64,000 nt of DNA from Rhodoferax sp. (GTDB lineage Bacteria > Pseudomonadota > Gammaproteobacteria > Burkholderiales > Burkholderiaceae_C): contig JAGRPL010000004.1 of assembly GCA_019449595.1 (NCBI GenBank), positions 1,116,001 to 1,180,000 on the forward strand, given 5' to 3'. The position numbers were made by a program, and so were the translations under genes. How positions within the stretch are numbered: position 1 is the stretch's first letter; every line of letters begins with the position of its first letter. Positions 31,179 to 41,216 of the stretch are shown here, piece after piece. The notes beneath the pieces were generated by a model. It was not told where the DNA came from. It made no database searches and worked only from the letters and a program-made list of their open reading frames with translations.

Positions 31179-31943
31179 ATGGCCACTGGTTACCGACTTA
31201 CCGCTTCAACTGGCATTCACAAGGGCGACCGCGAATACCAGCAGGATCAGATTGCATTGCTGAAACACCCGCGGGTGAACGGTTGCATTCTGGCCGTCGT
31301 AGCCGATGGCATGGGGGGGCGCAGCGGTGGCCGAAAGGCATCGGACCAGGTCATGATGACCGCCAAGCAGCTGTTCGAGCGCTACGACCCACAAACCGAT
31401 GACGCGGCGGCCGTGCTGCAGCAGATGGTGCAGGAAGCCCACATTGTCATCAAGCTGACGGCCGTTTCCTCCGAAGAGGAGCCGCACAGCACCATGGCCG
31501 CGTTCCTGATCAACCCCGGAGGTGACTGCCACTGGGTGCACACCGGCGACTCGCGCATCTACCACTACCATGGCAACCGGTTCATCAAGCGGACGATCGA
31601 CCATTCCTACGTACAGGCCCTGGTGAACCGGGGAGAAATCACCGAAGAGGAAGCCGCCGTTCACCCCCAGTCCAATATCCTGATGGGTTGCCTCGGTACC
31701 GAAAACGACCCGCCCATGGACTTTCACTTCATTCCCCAGCTGCGCCCCGGCGATGTGTTGCTGGCCTGCAGCGATGGCGTGTGGCACTACTTCAACACGG
31801 GAGAGATTGGCTCGGTGGTGTCGACACTGTCCGCACGGGAAGCCACCGAGTTCCTGATCGAAAAAGCCCGCTCACGCGGCCACGGTGGCGGAGACAACCT
31901 GTCACTGGTAGTCGTCAAACTTGAGCCGCTGGACCAGCGCTGA
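31179..31943 (+). CDS. PP2C-type Ser/Thr protein phosphatase
   Basis: Product of 254 aa with a complete PPM/PP2C catalytic domain and no other domain. Metal-binding and catalytic motifs are GDREYQQDQ, VADGMGG (Asp43), HTGDSRIYHY, CSDGVWHY and GGGDNLSLVVV. It dephosphorylates Ser/Thr-phosphoproteins, and bacterial homologues counter Hanks-type kinases or signal in type VI secretion. No kinase gene is adjacent. The ATG at 31179 gives a standard start; a TTG 21 nt upstream in frame is possible. Confidence 0.9.
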   Translation: MATGYRLTASTGIHKGDREYQQDQIALLKHPRVNGCILAVVADGMGGRSGGRKASDQVMMTAKQLFERYDPQTDDAAAVLQQMVQEAHIVIKLTAVSSEEEPHSTMAAFLINPGGDCHWVHTGDSRIYHYHGNRFIKRTIDHSYVQALVNRGEITEEEAAVHPQSNILMGCLGTENDPPMDFHFIPQLRPGDVLLACSDGVWHYFNTGEIGSVVSTLSAREATEFLIEKARSRGHGGGDNLSLVVVKLEPLDQR

Positions 31944-31967
31944 ATCCGGGCTGGCCTGTTACTCCGC

Positions 31968-32567
31968 TCACGGAGGAACGGGTAGCCCCGGGCTTGTCGT
32001 GCCGTGCTCTTTCAGCCGTTTGTCACGCTCCAGGCGCCGCTGCTCGAGCGCCCTCTGTTTCTCGGTGTAGGCCTCCCGGGCCTGAGGGGCGGGTGGTGCA
32101 GCGGTCTTGCCCGCCGATGGACGGTCGCCCCCTGAACTCGCCTGCCTGCGGTGGTTCAGATTTTTCTCATCCTGGGCCTTTTGCCGCTCTTCCAACGAGG
32201 AAGAAGGTGGCTGTTCGGCATTTTCGCGTTGGCGCTGCGCATTGTCAGCGGCCTTTTCCTCGCTGCGCTGAAGCTGCTCGGCGCCCCTTTGCCGGCGCTG
32301 GGCGTCATTGATCCGGCGCTCCTGCCGTTTCAAATCCGACAACACGGCAATGCGGCGTTTTTTGACCGCCTTGACACAGTCGTTCACGACAAACTGGGAC
32401 TGGCAGGCGTATTCCTGTGCATCGAACTGCGCTTCCTGCTGCTGGCGCAGGTTCGCAATGCGTGCCCGCTCGTTTGCCATGGTGTCCGCATCAGCCGTGG
32501 ACACCTCCTGGCTCCACGCCACGCCCTGCAAGACCGTCACCAGCACGAGCAGCACGAGTGTCTTCAT
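31968..32567 (-). CDS. Exported coiled-coil protein, function unknown
   Basis: Product of 199 aa. A signal peptide (MKTLVLLVLVTVLQGVAWS) is followed by a Gln/Arg/Glu-rich region likely to form coiled coil (residues about 35-125) and a Pro/Ala/Lys-rich tail. Two cysteines in YACQSQFVVNDCVKAV could form a disulfide. The start overlaps the zapE stop by 4 nt, so it is cotranscribed with zapE. I do not recognise the family beyond a conserved hypothetical next to zapE. Confidence 0.8.
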   Translation of the reverse strand: MKTLVLLVLVTVLQGVAWSQEVSTADADTMANERARIANLRQQQEAQFDAQEYACQSQFVVNDCVKAVKKRRIAVLSDLKRQERRINDAQRRQRGAEQLQRSEEKAADNAQRQRENAEQPPSSSLEERQKAQDEKNLNHRRQASSGGDRPSAGKTAAPPAPQAREAYTEKQRALEQRRLERDKRLKEHGTTSPGLPVPP

Positions 32568-33661
32568 GTCAACCCGGTATCCACCACGCGCCGCTCCAGC
32601 GACAAATACTCCTTGGACTGCATCTCGCTCAGCCGGGACGCTGTACGCACAAACTCGTGCGCCATGGGGCCTTCGGTGTACAACGCTTCCGGGTTGACCG
32701 CTGCCGACATCACCAGCTTGACGCGCCGGTCATACAACACGTCCACCAGCCAGGTGAAGCGCCGCGCCTCGGAGGCCAGGCGGACCGGCATGTGGGGTAC
32801 ATCACTCAGAAACACGGTATGAAAACGCGAAGCAATTTCCAGGTAATCATTCTGGGAACGCGGCCCACCGCACAGCGTCTTGAAGTCAAACCACACCAAG
32901 CCACCTGCCTTGCGGCGGGCCCGGATTTTGCGGGACTCGATGTGCATGACCGGGTCCTCGTCGTGTGACGACGACAGGGCGTTGAAGGTCTGTTCCATGG
33001 CCTGGTCAGCGTCGGGCCCATTGGGAACGTGGTACAGCGTCACTGCCTCCAGCGTGCGCTGGCGGTAATCGGTGCCGTTGTCTACGTTGAGCACGTCCAG
33101 ACGCGCATTGAGCAGGGCGATGGCCGGCAGAATGCGATCACGGTGCAGGCCGTTCGGATACAGATCATCCGGGCGAAAATTGGACGTGGTGACAAAACCC
33201 ACACCGTTGTCGAACAGCGCTGCCAGCAAGCGGTGCAGGATCATGGCATCCGTGATGTCGGCGACGTGGAACTCATCGAAGCAGATCAGGCGATAACGCT
33301 TGGACATCCGGCGGGCCAATTCGTCCAGCGGATTGACCGTGCCCTGCATATCCGCCAGCTCGCGGTGTACCTCACGCATGAACTCGTGGAAGTGCAGGCG
33401 CGTCTTGCGCTTGAGGGGTACGGCGTTGTAGAAGCAATCCAGCAAGAAGCTCTTGCCCCGCCCCACCCCGCCGTACATGTAGACGCCACGGGGAATATCG
33501 GGCCGGTTGAGCAGCTTCTTGATGGGGTTGGACCGCTTCTCCTTGAATACGGCCCACTCCCGTGCGCAGCGCTCCAGCGCCTCAATAGCCCGCAACTGTG
33601 CGGCATCGGCCACATAGCCCCGGGCAGCCAGCTCGGCTTCGTAGGTTTGTTTGACGTTCAA
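32564..33661 (-). CDS. zapE: Cell division ATPase ZapE (AFG1-like)
   Basis: Product of 365 aa, an AAA-type ATPase that acts on FtsZ ring stability late in division. Walker A lies in YMYGGVGRGKSFLLD, Walker B in LICFDEFHVADITDAM, and TTSNFRPDDLYPNGLHRDRI is a family signature. Length matches bacterial ZapE. Located downstream of the odhA-odhB-lpd operon on the same strand, separated by a palindromic repeat. Confidence 0.92.
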   Translation of the reverse strand: MNVKQTYEAELAARGYVADAAQLRAIEALERCAREWAVFKEKRSNPIKKLLNRPDIPRGVYMYGGVGRGKSFLLDCFYNAVPLKRKTRLHFHEFMREVHRELADMQGTVNPLDELARRMSKRYRLICFDEFHVADITDAMILHRLLAALFDNGVGFVTTSNFRPDDLYPNGLHRDRILPAIALLNARLDVLNVDNGTDYRQRTLEAVTLYHVPNGPDADQAMEQTFNALSSSHDEDPVMHIESRKIRARRKAGGLVWFDFKTLCGGPRSQNDYLEIASRFHTVFLSDVPHMPVRLASEARRFTWLVDVLYDRRVKLVMSAAVNPEALYTEGPMAHEFVRTASRLSEMQSKEYLSLERRVVDTGLT

Positions 33662-33683
33662 TGCATCCGCCCTCTATTTGCTA

Positions 33684-33735
33684 CACATTTAATAGCTGCC
33701 AGCGCAGTATTCACGGGTGCCAGCAGCTATTTTAA
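33684..33735. repeat. Intergenic palindromic repeat, copy 2
   Basis: A 9-bp perfect inverted repeat, AATAGCTGC (33,691-33,699) and GCAGCTATT (33,723-33,731), brackets a GC-rich centre and is flanked by AT-rich sequence. It resembles the weaker copy at 8,861-8,913 and the short dispersed palindromes of Comamonadaceae genomes. It lies between lpd and zapE and could also form an RNA hairpin on either strand. Confidence 0.6.
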
Positions 33736-33745
33736 TGCACAACAA

Positions 33746-35173
33746 TCAGAAGTTCAGCGTACGCTTGTCCACGGCCAGTGCCGCTTCCTTGGTGGCTTCA
33801 CTCAAGCTCGGGTGCGCGTGGCAGATACGGGCAATGTCTTCGGCGCTGGCCTTGAACTCCATGGCCACCACGGCCTCGGCAATCAGCTCGCTGGCCATGG
33901 GGCCAACAATGTGCACACCCAGGATTTCATCGGTCGCGGCATCAGCCAGGAACTTGACGAAACCAGTCGTGTCGCCCAGCGCACGGGCGCGGCCATTGGC
34001 CAGGAACGGGAACGAACCGGCCTTGTACGCCACGCCATCGGCCTTGAGCTGCTGCTCGGTACGGCCAACCCAGGCAATCTCGGGGCTGGTGTAAATCACC
34101 CAGGGAATGGTATTGAAGTTGACGTGCCCGTGCTGGCCGGCAATGCGCTCGGCTACGGCAACGCCCTCTTCCTCGGCTTTGTGCGCCAGCATGGGGCCAC
34201 GCACCACGTCGCCCACCGCCCACACATTAGGCAGGTTGGTTTTGCAGTCGCCGTCCACCACAATCGCACCGCGCTCGTCGAGCTGCAGGCCCACGGCTTC
34301 CACGTTCAGGCCAATGGTATTGGGCACGCGACCAATGGAGACAATGAGCTTGTCCACATCCAGTGCCTGGGCTTCACCTTTGGCGTTGGTATAGGCAATC
34401 GACACGCCTTTCTTGCCGGATTTGATCTCGCCGACTTTTACACCCAGTTCGATCTTGAGACCCTGCTTGGTGAAGGCCTTGTGCGCTTCCTTGGCCACCT
34501 GCTCGTCCACGGCGCCCAGGAATGTGGGCAGCCCTTCGAGGATGGTGACTTCTGCGCCGAGGCGACGCCAGACCGAACCCATTTCCAGGCCGATCACGCC
34601 CGAGCCAATCAGGCCCAATTTCTTGGGCACCGCGCCCACGCGCAGGGCGCCGTCGTTGGAGAGGATGTTTTCCTCATCAAACGGTGTGCCAGGCAAGGCA
34701 CGGGCATTCGAACCCGTTGCCACGACGATGTGCTTGCCGACAAGCGACTCTTCAGCCGCCCCTGCCACCTTGATCTCGTAGGCGCCGTCGGCCGCCTTCA
34801 CGAACGATCCACGGCCATGGAAGAAGGCAATCTTGTTCTTCTTGAGCAGGTACTGGATGCCGTCGTTGTTCTGCTTGACGACGCTGTTCTTGCGGGCAAT
34901 CATCTTGCCCACATCCATGCTCACTCCCTTGACCTCGATGCCGTGTTCCGCAAAGTGGTGGTTGGCATGGTCGAAGTGCTCGGACGACTGCAACAGTGCC
35001 TTGGAGGGAATGCAACCCACATTGGTGCAGGTACCCCCCAGGGCCGGACCGCCCTTGTCGTTCTTCCACTCGTCGATACAGGCTACGCTGAAACCCAGCT
35101 GGGCAGCGCGGATGGCAGCAATATAGCCACCGGGGCCGCCGCCGATGACGATCACGTCAAATTGTTTGGACAT
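33746..35173 (-). CDS. lpd: Dihydrolipoyl dehydrogenase (E3)
   Basis: Product of 475 aa, the flavoprotein that reoxidises dihydrolipoamide in the 2-oxoglutarate dehydrogenase complex. FAD binding is at the start ([21 protein letters not shown]), the redox disulfide in [13 protein letters not shown], the NAD fold in [16 protein letters not shown], and the catalytic His in HAHPSLSE. It is the last gene of odhA-odhB-lpd. A strong hairpin lies between it and odhB. Confidence 0.96.
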   Translation of the reverse strand: MSKQFDVIVIGGGPGGYIAAIRAAQLGFSVACIDEWKNDKGGPALGGTCTNVGCIPSKALLQSSEHFDHANHHFAEHGIEVKGVSMDVGKMIARKNSVVKQNNDGIQYLLKKNKIAFFHGRGSFVKAADGAYEIKVAGAAEESLVGKHIVVATGSNARALPGTPFDEENILSNDGALRVGAVPKKLGLIGSGVIGLEMGSVWRRLGAEVTILEGLPTFLGAVDEQVAKEAHKAFTKQGLKIELGVKVGEIKSGKKGVSIAYTNAKGEAQALDVDKLIVSIGRVPNTIGLNVEAVGLQLDERGAIVVDGDCKTNLPNVWAVGDVVRGPMLAHKAEEEGVAVAERIAGQHGHVNFNTIPWVIYTSPEIAWVGRTEQQLKADGVAYKAGSFPFLANGRARALGDTTGFVKFLADAATDEILGVHIVGPMASELIAEAVVAMEFKASAEDIARICHAHPSLSEATKEAALAVDKRTLNF

Positions 35174-35196
35174 GTTTATTTCCAGAGAATGGCGGG

Positions 35197-35220
35197 GGCC
35201 AGACGGGCGGCCCGCTGGCC
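35197..35220 (-). other. Intercistronic GC-rich hairpin between odhB and lpd
   Basis: Arms GGCCAG(a)CGGG and CCCGCTGGCC pair with a single bulged base around a CGG loop, giving ten base pairs nearly all G-C. There is no T-run after it, so it is more likely a mRNA stability or processing element setting relative levels of E2 and E3 than a terminator. Confidence 0.6.
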
Positions 35221-35243
35221 GTCGTCCTGCCCCCGGGGAGTTT

Positions 35244-36506
35244 TTAGATATCGAACAGCAGGCGTGCCGGATCTTCCAGCGCTTCCTTCATGGCCACCAG
35301 GCCCAGCACGGCTTCGCGGCCGTCGATGATGCGGTGGTCGTAGGACATGGCGAAGTAGTTCATGGGGCGCACCACCACCTGGCCGTTTTCCACCATGGCG
35401 CGGTCCTTGGTCGCATGCACGCCCAGGATGGCCGACTGGGGCGGGTTGATGATGGGGGTTGACATCATGGAGCCGAAGGTGCCGCCATTGGAAATGGAGA
35501 AGGTACCACCGGTCATGTCTTCAATGCCCAGCTTGCCGTCCTTGGCCTTCTGGCCGAATTCGGCGATCTTCTTCTCGATCTCGGCAAAGCTCATCTGGTC
35601 GGCGTTGCGCAGAATCGGCACCACCAGGCCACGGGGCGAGCCCACGGCAATACCGATGTCGAAGTAGCCGTGGTAGACGATGTCGTTGCCATCCACCGAG
35701 GCGTTCAGCACAGGGAACTTCTTCAGGGCATGCACAGCCGCCTTGACGAAGAAGCTCATGAAGCCGAGCTTGACGCCGTGTTCCTTCTCGAAACGCTCCT
35801 GCATGCGCTTGCGCATTTCCATGACCGGGGCCATGTTGATCTCGTTGAAGGTGGTCAGGATGGCGTTGGTGGACTGCGACTGCAGCAGGCGCTCGGCCAC
35901 GCGGGCACGCAAGCGGCTCATGGGTACACGCTGTTCCGGACGATCCCCCAGATTCACCTTCGGCGCCGCGACTTGCGGCAAGGCTGTAACCGGAGCGCCC
36001 GTGGGAATTGCGGAGGCCGCTACCGTTTTAGGAGCAACGCCAGCAGCAACAGCACCCAGCACATCCCCCTTGGTGACGCGGCCATCCTTGCCAGTACCAC
36101 TCACCGCGCCAACCGACAGGTTGTTGTCGGCCAGCAGCTTGGCCGCAGCAGGCATCGCCACACCGGCTTTGGAACTGCCTCCGGCGGCGGCCGGGGCCGC
36201 AGCAGGTGCCGCCGCCACAGCCACGGCAGCAGCCGCTGCGGGCGTCGCCACGGCGCCGGCCTTGCCCTCGGTGTCGATGCGGGCGATGAGCTGCTCAGCC
36301 GCCACGGTGGCGCCATCACCTTGAACGAGCTCAACCAGCACGCCAGCGCTGGGAGCAGGTACTTCCAGCACGACCTTGTCGGTTTCCACTTCAATCAGGA
36401 TTTCGTCCACAGCGACGGATTCACCGACCTTTTTCTTCCATTGCAGCAGGGTGGCTTCAGCCACCGATTCGGACAACTGCGGGACTTTTACTTCAACGAT
36501 TGCCAT
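35244..36506 (-). CDS. odhB: Dihydrolipoyllysine-residue succinyltransferase (E2, OdhB/SucB)
   Basis: Product of 420 aa, the core acyltransferase of the 2-oxoglutarate dehydrogenase complex. The lipoyl domain carries the lipoylated Lys in [13 protein letters not shown]. An Ala-rich linker leads to the E3-binding domain ([20 protein letters not shown]), a second linker, and the catalytic domain with [13 protein letters not shown]. One lipoyl domain only, as expected for OdhB. The gene begins 42 nt after odhA. Confidence 0.95.
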   Translation of the reverse strand: MAIVEVKVPQLSESVAEATLLQWKKKVGESVAVDEILIEVETDKVVLEVPAPSAGVLVELVQGDGATVAAEQLIARIDTEGKAGAVATPAAAAAVAVAAAPAAAPAAAGGSSKAGVAMPAAAKLLADNNLSVGAVSGTGKDGRVTKGDVLGAVAAGVAPKTVAASAIPTGAPVTALPQVAAPKVNLGDRPEQRVPMSRLRARVAERLLQSQSTNAILTTFNEINMAPVMEMRKRMQERFEKEHGVKLGFMSFFVKAAVHALKKFPVLNASVDGNDIVYHGYFDIGIAVGSPRGLVVPILRNADQMSFAEIEKKIAEFGQKAKDGKLGIEDMTGGTFSISNGGTFGSMMSTPIINPPQSAILGVHATKDRAMVENGQVVVRPMNYFAMSYDHRIIDGREAVLGLVAMKEALEDPARLLFDI

Positions 36507-36548
36507 TTTGTTCTTTCCGTGATTTGTATATGAGGTTTGAGCGGGGTA

Positions 36549-39437
36549 TTACTTCGTCAAAACAAAGCCCTTGAGCTTGCCGAAAGCGCCCTCTACCAAT
36601 GCTTTTTGCTGTTCCTGGTGCAGATGCGAGTAACCCACTGCCGGCGAAGCCGATGCGGCACGGCCGGAATATCCCAGGCGCTGCCCGTCTGCCATGTTTT
36701 CATGGATGTAGTGCTGTACGAAGAACCAGGCGCCCTGGTTCTGCGGCTCGTCCTGGCACCACACGATGTCGGTGGCATTGGGGTACTTCTTCAGTTCCGT
36801 GGCAAAAGCCTTGTGGGGGAACGGGTAAAGCTGCTCCACCCGCAGAATGGCCGTATCGTCCAGGCCCTTTTCTTCCCGCTTCTTGACCAAGTCGTAATAG
36901 ACCTTGCCAGAACAGACCACCACCCGTTTGACCTTGTCGCCCTTGAGCTCCCGGTTCTCGGGAATCACGGTCTGGAAAGCACCCTTGGTGAACTCGGACA
37001 GCGGCGAAGTTGCGTCCTTGTTGCGCAGCAGCGACTTGGGCGTAAAGATGACCAGCGGCTTGCGCAGGTTGCGCACCATCTGGCGACGCAACACGTGGAA
37101 GATCTGGCTGGCCGTGGTGGGCTGCACGATCTGCATGTTGGTATCGGCCGCCAGTTGCATGAAGCGCTCCAGGCGTGCCGAGCTGTGCTCGGGTCCCTGG
37201 CCTTCGTAGCCGTGCGGCAGCATCAGGGTGATGCCATTGACGCGGCCCCACTTGACTTCACCGGAAGCAATGAACTGGTCGATCACCACCTGGGCGCCAT
37301 TGGCGAAGTCGCCGAACTGGGCTTCCCAGATTACCAGAGTGTTGGGATCGTTGGATGCGTAGCCGTATTCAAAACCCAGCACCGCTTCTTCCGACAGGAT
37401 GGAGTCGATGACGACAAAAGGCGCCTGGTTTTCGGCCACGTTCTGCAAGGGCACGTAGGTGCCGGCATCCCACTTCTCGCGGGCCTGGTCATGAATCACG
37501 GCGTGACGGTGGGTAAAGGTTCCCCGCCCGCTGTCCTCGCCGGACAGGCGGACCGGATAGCCACTGGCTACCAAGGAGGCAAAGGCCATGTGTTCGCCCA
37601 TACCCCAGTCCACGTTGACTTCGCCGCGGCCCATGGCTGCACGGTCGTCGTACACCTTCTTGACCAGCTGGTGTGGATTCACGCTGGCAGGAATGGCCGT
37701 CAGCTTCTCAGAGAGGCGCTTCCACTCCACCAGCGGAATGGCGGTATCGCCCGCATCAGTCCACTTCTTGCCCAGGAAGGGCGACCAGTCCACGGCATAC
37801 TTGCTCTTGAAATTGGTCAGCACAGGGTCTATCGTGTGCTTGCCGGCGTCCATGGCAGCGCGGTAGGCCTTGACCATGTCGTCACCCAGGCTGTCACCCA
37901 GTCCTTGGGTCGCCAACTTGTCAGCGTACAGCTTGCGGGTCCCGGGGTGGGCCACAATTTTCTTGTACATCAGGGGCTGCGTCAGGCTCGGGGTGTCCTG
38001 CTCGTTGTGGCCCAGTTTGCGGAAACAGGTAATGTCCACCACCACGTCCTGGCGGAATTCCATGCGGAATTCCAGTGCCAACTGGGTCGCGAGCACTACA
38101 GCTTCGGGGTCATCACCATTGACGTGCAGCACCGGCGACTCGACCATCTTGACGATGTCAGTACAGAACGCGCTGGAGCGCATGTCGCGCGGGTCCGACG
38201 TGGTGAAGCCGATCTGGTTGTTGATGATGATGTGTACCGTGCCGCCTGTGGTGTAACCACGGGTTTGGGCCAGGCACAGGGTTTCCTGGTTGACGCCCTG
38301 ACCGCCAAAGGCCGCATCGCCGTGCACCAGCACGGGCAACACCTGCTTGCCCAGAGGATCGGCACGGCGGTCCATGCGGGCCCGCACGGATCCTTCCACC
38401 ACCGGGTTGACAATCTCCAGGTGCGAGGGGTTGAACGCCAGCGACAGGTGAACCGGTCCACCGGCAGTGGAAACGTCGGAGCTGAAGCCCTGGTGGTACT
38501 TGACGTCACCGGCAGGCAATTCCTCGGGCGCGGTGTGGTCGAACTCGGCGAACAAATCACCCGGCATCTTGCCCAGTGTGTTGACCAGCACATTCAGGCG
38601 GCCGCGGTGGGCCATGCCGATCACGATTTCCTGCACGCCTTTGGCACCGGCTTGCTGGATGAGTTCGTCCATGGCGGCGATGAAGCTCTCTCCGCCCTCT
38701 AGCGAAAAGCGCTTTTGCCCCACGTACTTGGTGTGAAGGAAACGCTCCAGCCCCTCGGCTGCAGTCAGCCGATCCAGAATGTGCTTCTTTTTTTCCGCAT
38801 TGAACTGTGGCTTGCTGCGGATGGACTCCAACTTCTGTTGCCACCAGCGCTTTTGATTCTGGTCCGTGGCATACATGAATTCGGCACCAATGGTGCCGCA
38901 ATAGGTTTCCCGCAGCGCGTTCATCAATTCGCGCAGACTCATGGAGTCCTTGCCGAAGAACGTATTGCTGGTGTTGAAGACCGTTTCCTGGTCCGCGTCG
39001 CTGAACCCGTAAAAAGAGAGTTCAAGCTCGGGGATCTGATCGCGTTCAATACGCTTGAGCGGATCCAGATCTGCCCAACGCGCACCCACATTGCGGTATG
39101 CGGCAATCAGCTGCTGCACCGCCGTGCGTTTGCGCCCCATTTCGGGATCGGAGCTGGCCTGAACCACACGGGTCCCGCCTGCTTTGGCGCGTTCTGCGAA
39201 GGCGTTGATGACGGGAAGATGCGGTACGTCTTTGGCACTGCTGCCGTCTACCGCCGGCACATGCTGCAACGCGTCGAAATAATCGCGCCAGGTGTCGGGC
39301 ACGCTACCAGGGTTGGCAAGGTAGTTTTCGTACATCTCTTCCACATAGGGGGCATTGCCACCGAAGAGGTACGTGTTGCTTGCGTACGCCTGATAAATAG
39401 ACGCAGGGGTCGTCTTTGAAGACGTGGACTCACTCAT
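36549..39437 (-). CDS. odhA: 2-oxoglutarate dehydrogenase E1 component
   Basis: Product of 962 aa. OdhA decarboxylates 2-oxoglutarate with thiamine diphosphate and passes the succinyl group to OdhB in the TCA cycle. The N-terminal helix binding E2 is at the start (SIYQAYASNTYLFGGNAPYVEEMYENYL). TPP and Mg binding is in GDAAFGGQGVNQETLCLA, and the substrate pocket includes GMAHRGRLNVL and KLGHNEQDTPSLTQP. First gene of the operon. The 271-nt region upstream probably contains its promoter. Confidence 0.96.
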   Translation of the reverse strand: MSESTSSKTTPASIYQAYASNTYLFGGNAPYVEEMYENYLANPGSVPDTWRDYFDALQHVPAVDGSSAKDVPHLPVINAFAERAKAGGTRVVQASSDPEMGRKRTAVQQLIAAYRNVGARWADLDPLKRIERDQIPELELSFYGFSDADQETVFNTSNTFFGKDSMSLRELMNALRETYCGTIGAEFMYATDQNQKRWWQQKLESIRSKPQFNAEKKKHILDRLTAAEGLERFLHTKYVGQKRFSLEGGESFIAAMDELIQQAGAKGVQEIVIGMAHRGRLNVLVNTLGKMPGDLFAEFDHTAPEELPAGDVKYHQGFSSDVSTAGGPVHLSLAFNPSHLEIVNPVVEGSVRARMDRRADPLGKQVLPVLVHGDAAFGGQGVNQETLCLAQTRGYTTGGTVHIIINNQIGFTTSDPRDMRSSAFCTDIVKMVESPVLHVNGDDPEAVVLATQLALEFRMEFRQDVVVDITCFRKLGHNEQDTPSLTQPLMYKKIVAHPGTRKLYADKLATQGLGDSLGDDMVKAYRAAMDAGKHTIDPVLTNFKSKYAVDWSPFLGKKWTDAGDTAIPLVEWKRLSEKLTAIPASVNPHQLVKKVYDDRAAMGRGEVNVDWGMGEHMAFASLVASGYPVRLSGEDSGRGTFTHRHAVIHDQAREKWDAGTYVPLQNVAENQAPFVVIDSILSEEAVLGFEYGYASNDPNTLVIWEAQFGDFANGAQVVIDQFIASGEVKWGRVNGITLMLPHGYEGQGPEHSSARLERFMQLAADTNMQIVQPTTASQIFHVLRRQMVRNLRKPLVIFTPKSLLRNKDATSPLSEFTKGAFQTVIPENRELKGDKVKRVVVCSGKVYYDLVKKREEKGLDDTAILRVEQLYPFPHKAFATELKKYPNATDIVWCQDEPQNQGAWFFVQHYIHENMADGQRLGYSGRAASASPAVGYSHLHQEQQKALVEGAFGKLKGFVLTK

Positions 39438-39708
39438 ATTCCGCTGACCTCCGTTTCCCTTCAGGAAACATTAGCTGGTTAAAGCTGGTTTGATTAACCT
39501 TCCGCGGCACGGCTGAACCGTTTGGCGGATGCGACTGTGGCGTGGGAAGGGCCTAGTAACAAGCGGAATTGTGCCACTGAATGGGCTTGGAGAGGAAAAT
39601 TTCGTTGCACGATCTCTGGCAACTTGTAGGGGATATGTCAGTTTCAGCAAGCAGGAAAATGCGTTGATCCATGCCATCCATCGCCTGCAGCCCGTGGGTT
39701 TTACGCGC

Positions 39709-40887
39709 CTACGCGGGCACTCCAGCCAGCTCTACCCGGTTTCGCCCTCGCCGCTTTGCCTCGTACATGGCGACATCGGCCCGATTCAGTATGCGCTCAC
39801 CGGGCTCCCCTGCTTGCAACGCGGCAACACCAAAGCTGGCCGTGATCGAAATCGATTTGCCCTCGAACAGAAACGGTGTTTCGGCCAGCAAAATTCGAAC
39901 CCGGTGCGCGATTTCCTGCCCGCCGTCCAGCGACGTATCCGGCATCAAAATCACAAACTCTTCGCCACCATAGCGCCCCAAAATGTCGATCGAGCGGATG
40001 GCACGCATGACCACTTCGACCGCATGCACCAGCGCAGCATCGCCCACTTTGTGGCCATATTGATCGTTGATCAATTTGAAGTGATCAAGATCCAGCAGTG
40101 CACAAGCCAGCGGTACGCCACTGCGATTCAACCGCTCCTGCTCGACACCCAGGCGTTCGCTCAAGGCTCGCCGGTTCAGGCATCGGGTCAAGGCATCCTT
40201 GTCCGCCAGTTCGCTGATTCTCCGCAACAACTTCCCGACCACCAGTCCCGTTATGGCAATGTTGATCACGATTAGGATCACCACAAAGGTCCATAGAAAT
40301 AAGGTGAAACTGCCTTGCTTGGGGGCGTTTCCCCCGCCACTGGCGATCAGCGCCAGAAACACAGCCGCCGTACGAACGCCAAAAAGCACCCCAGCGGCTG
40401 AAAACGGAAAAGCCACCACCATTTTGGTGGGCAGCGCAAAGCCCTCCTCCCCCATTCCTCTGATGCAATCCCAGGCCGTTGCGGCAGCGACCAGGCATGC
40501 AATCACATTGAAGGGAACCGCTCGGTGAAAATAAGAGCTGTCATCTGGCGCCAGCGCAACCGTCAACACGATTTCCGCCAGCAAGGGCAACAACAGAACC
40601 AGCAACGGCACAGGCTTCTTGCCGATGATGGCCGACACGCCGGTCCTGAAAGACGCGATGCCGCCAATGACGAGCCAGTCGGCAATCTGGAAACTGATGA
40701 ACCCCGGATTGGCCGCACGCTGCATGACCAGCACGGTACCCAGGCCGATGCCCAGATTGGCAAGGCAAAAACTCAAGGGGGCTTTGGGTGAAACCCGAAA
40801 TGCCAGTGCGGTACTCAGCCACGCAATGGCAAAAACAGCAGCAATAACCAGCATTGCCATCCGAAGCGTACTGTCAACCAGCTCCAT
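39709..40887 (-). CDS. Membrane diguanylate cyclase (GGDEF)
   Basis: Product of 392 aa with about six transmembrane helices in residues 1-230 and a C-terminal GGDEF domain. The active loop is RYGGEEF (GGEEF at 307-311), so the enzyme should make c-di-GMP. An inhibitory I-site RxxD (R298-S-I-D301) lies the usual five residues upstream, predicting product inhibition. No EAL or PAS domain is present. It is the last intact core gene before the island. The signal sensed by the membrane part is unknown. Confidence 0.93.
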   Translation of the reverse strand: MELVDSTLRMAMLVIAAVFAIAWLSTALAFRVSPKAPLSFCLANLGIGLGTVLVMQRAANPGFISFQIADWLVIGGIASFRTGVSAIIGKKPVPLLVLLLPLLAEIVLTVALAPDDSSYFHRAVPFNVIACLVAAATAWDCIRGMGEEGFALPTKMVVAFPFSAAGVLFGVRTAAVFLALIASGGGNAPKQGSFTLFLWTFVVILIVINIAITGLVVGKLLRRISELADKDALTRCLNRRALSERLGVEQERLNRSGVPLACALLDLDHFKLINDQYGHKVGDAALVHAVEVVMRAIRSIDILGRYGGEEFVILMPDTSLDGGQEIAHRVRILLAETPFLFEGKSISITASFGVAALQAGEPGERILNRADVAMYEAKRRGRNRVELAGVPA

Positions 40888-41127
40888 ACCCCCCTCGATT
40901 TCTCGAAGTTATTTGGGGGCAGTGTAGCCTTGATGTTCGTTCCGTGCCAATTCCCCTTCGCCCGTGTGCGCCCGATCTTTTCAGAAGCTTCGCGTCAGCC
41001 ATTGGCCACGCTGAACGACGCGTCACCCGGCGCCTAGCTGAAGAACGCCACCGATCGAAAGTTTTGCTTGGGAAAGCTCTGATACGGGGGAAGGAATGAA
41101 AACGCGAACCTTTCGCCGCGTCTCACA

Positions 41128-41162
41128 AAGAAAAAAGGACTCAGCCTTGCGGTCAAGTCCTT
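41128..41162 (-). terminator. Intrinsic terminator of the tRNA at the island boundary
   Basis: On the minus strand the arms AAGGACT and AGTCCTT (41,162-41,156 and 41,141-41,135) form a 7-bp stem followed by a T-rich tail (TTTTTTCTTT). It lies 8 nt past the CCA end of the tRNA fragment, where a tRNA terminator is expected, and is presumably what is left of the original tRNA transcription unit. Confidence 0.8.
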
Positions 41163-41170
41163 GATTCGAT

Positions 41171-41216
41171 TGGTGGGATCTGAGAGATTCGAACTCTCGA
41201 CCTACGGATTAAGAGT
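41171..41216 (-). pseudogene. 3' fragment of tRNA-Lys(CUU): attachment-site remnant
   Basis: Read on the minus strand this is the 3' part of a tRNA: anticodon loop CTCTTAA (anticodon CTT), the 3' anticodon-stem strand TCCGT, the variable loop, a complete T arm (GAGAG-TTCGAAT-CTCTC), the 3' acceptor strand AGATCCC, discriminator A and encoded CCA. Further upstream the match stops: there is no ACGGA stem partner, no D arm and no GGGATCT acceptor strand. Such a truncated copy is what an element integrating into a tRNA 3' end leaves on the CCA side, while the intact tRNA is restored at the far end. Confidence 0.82.
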
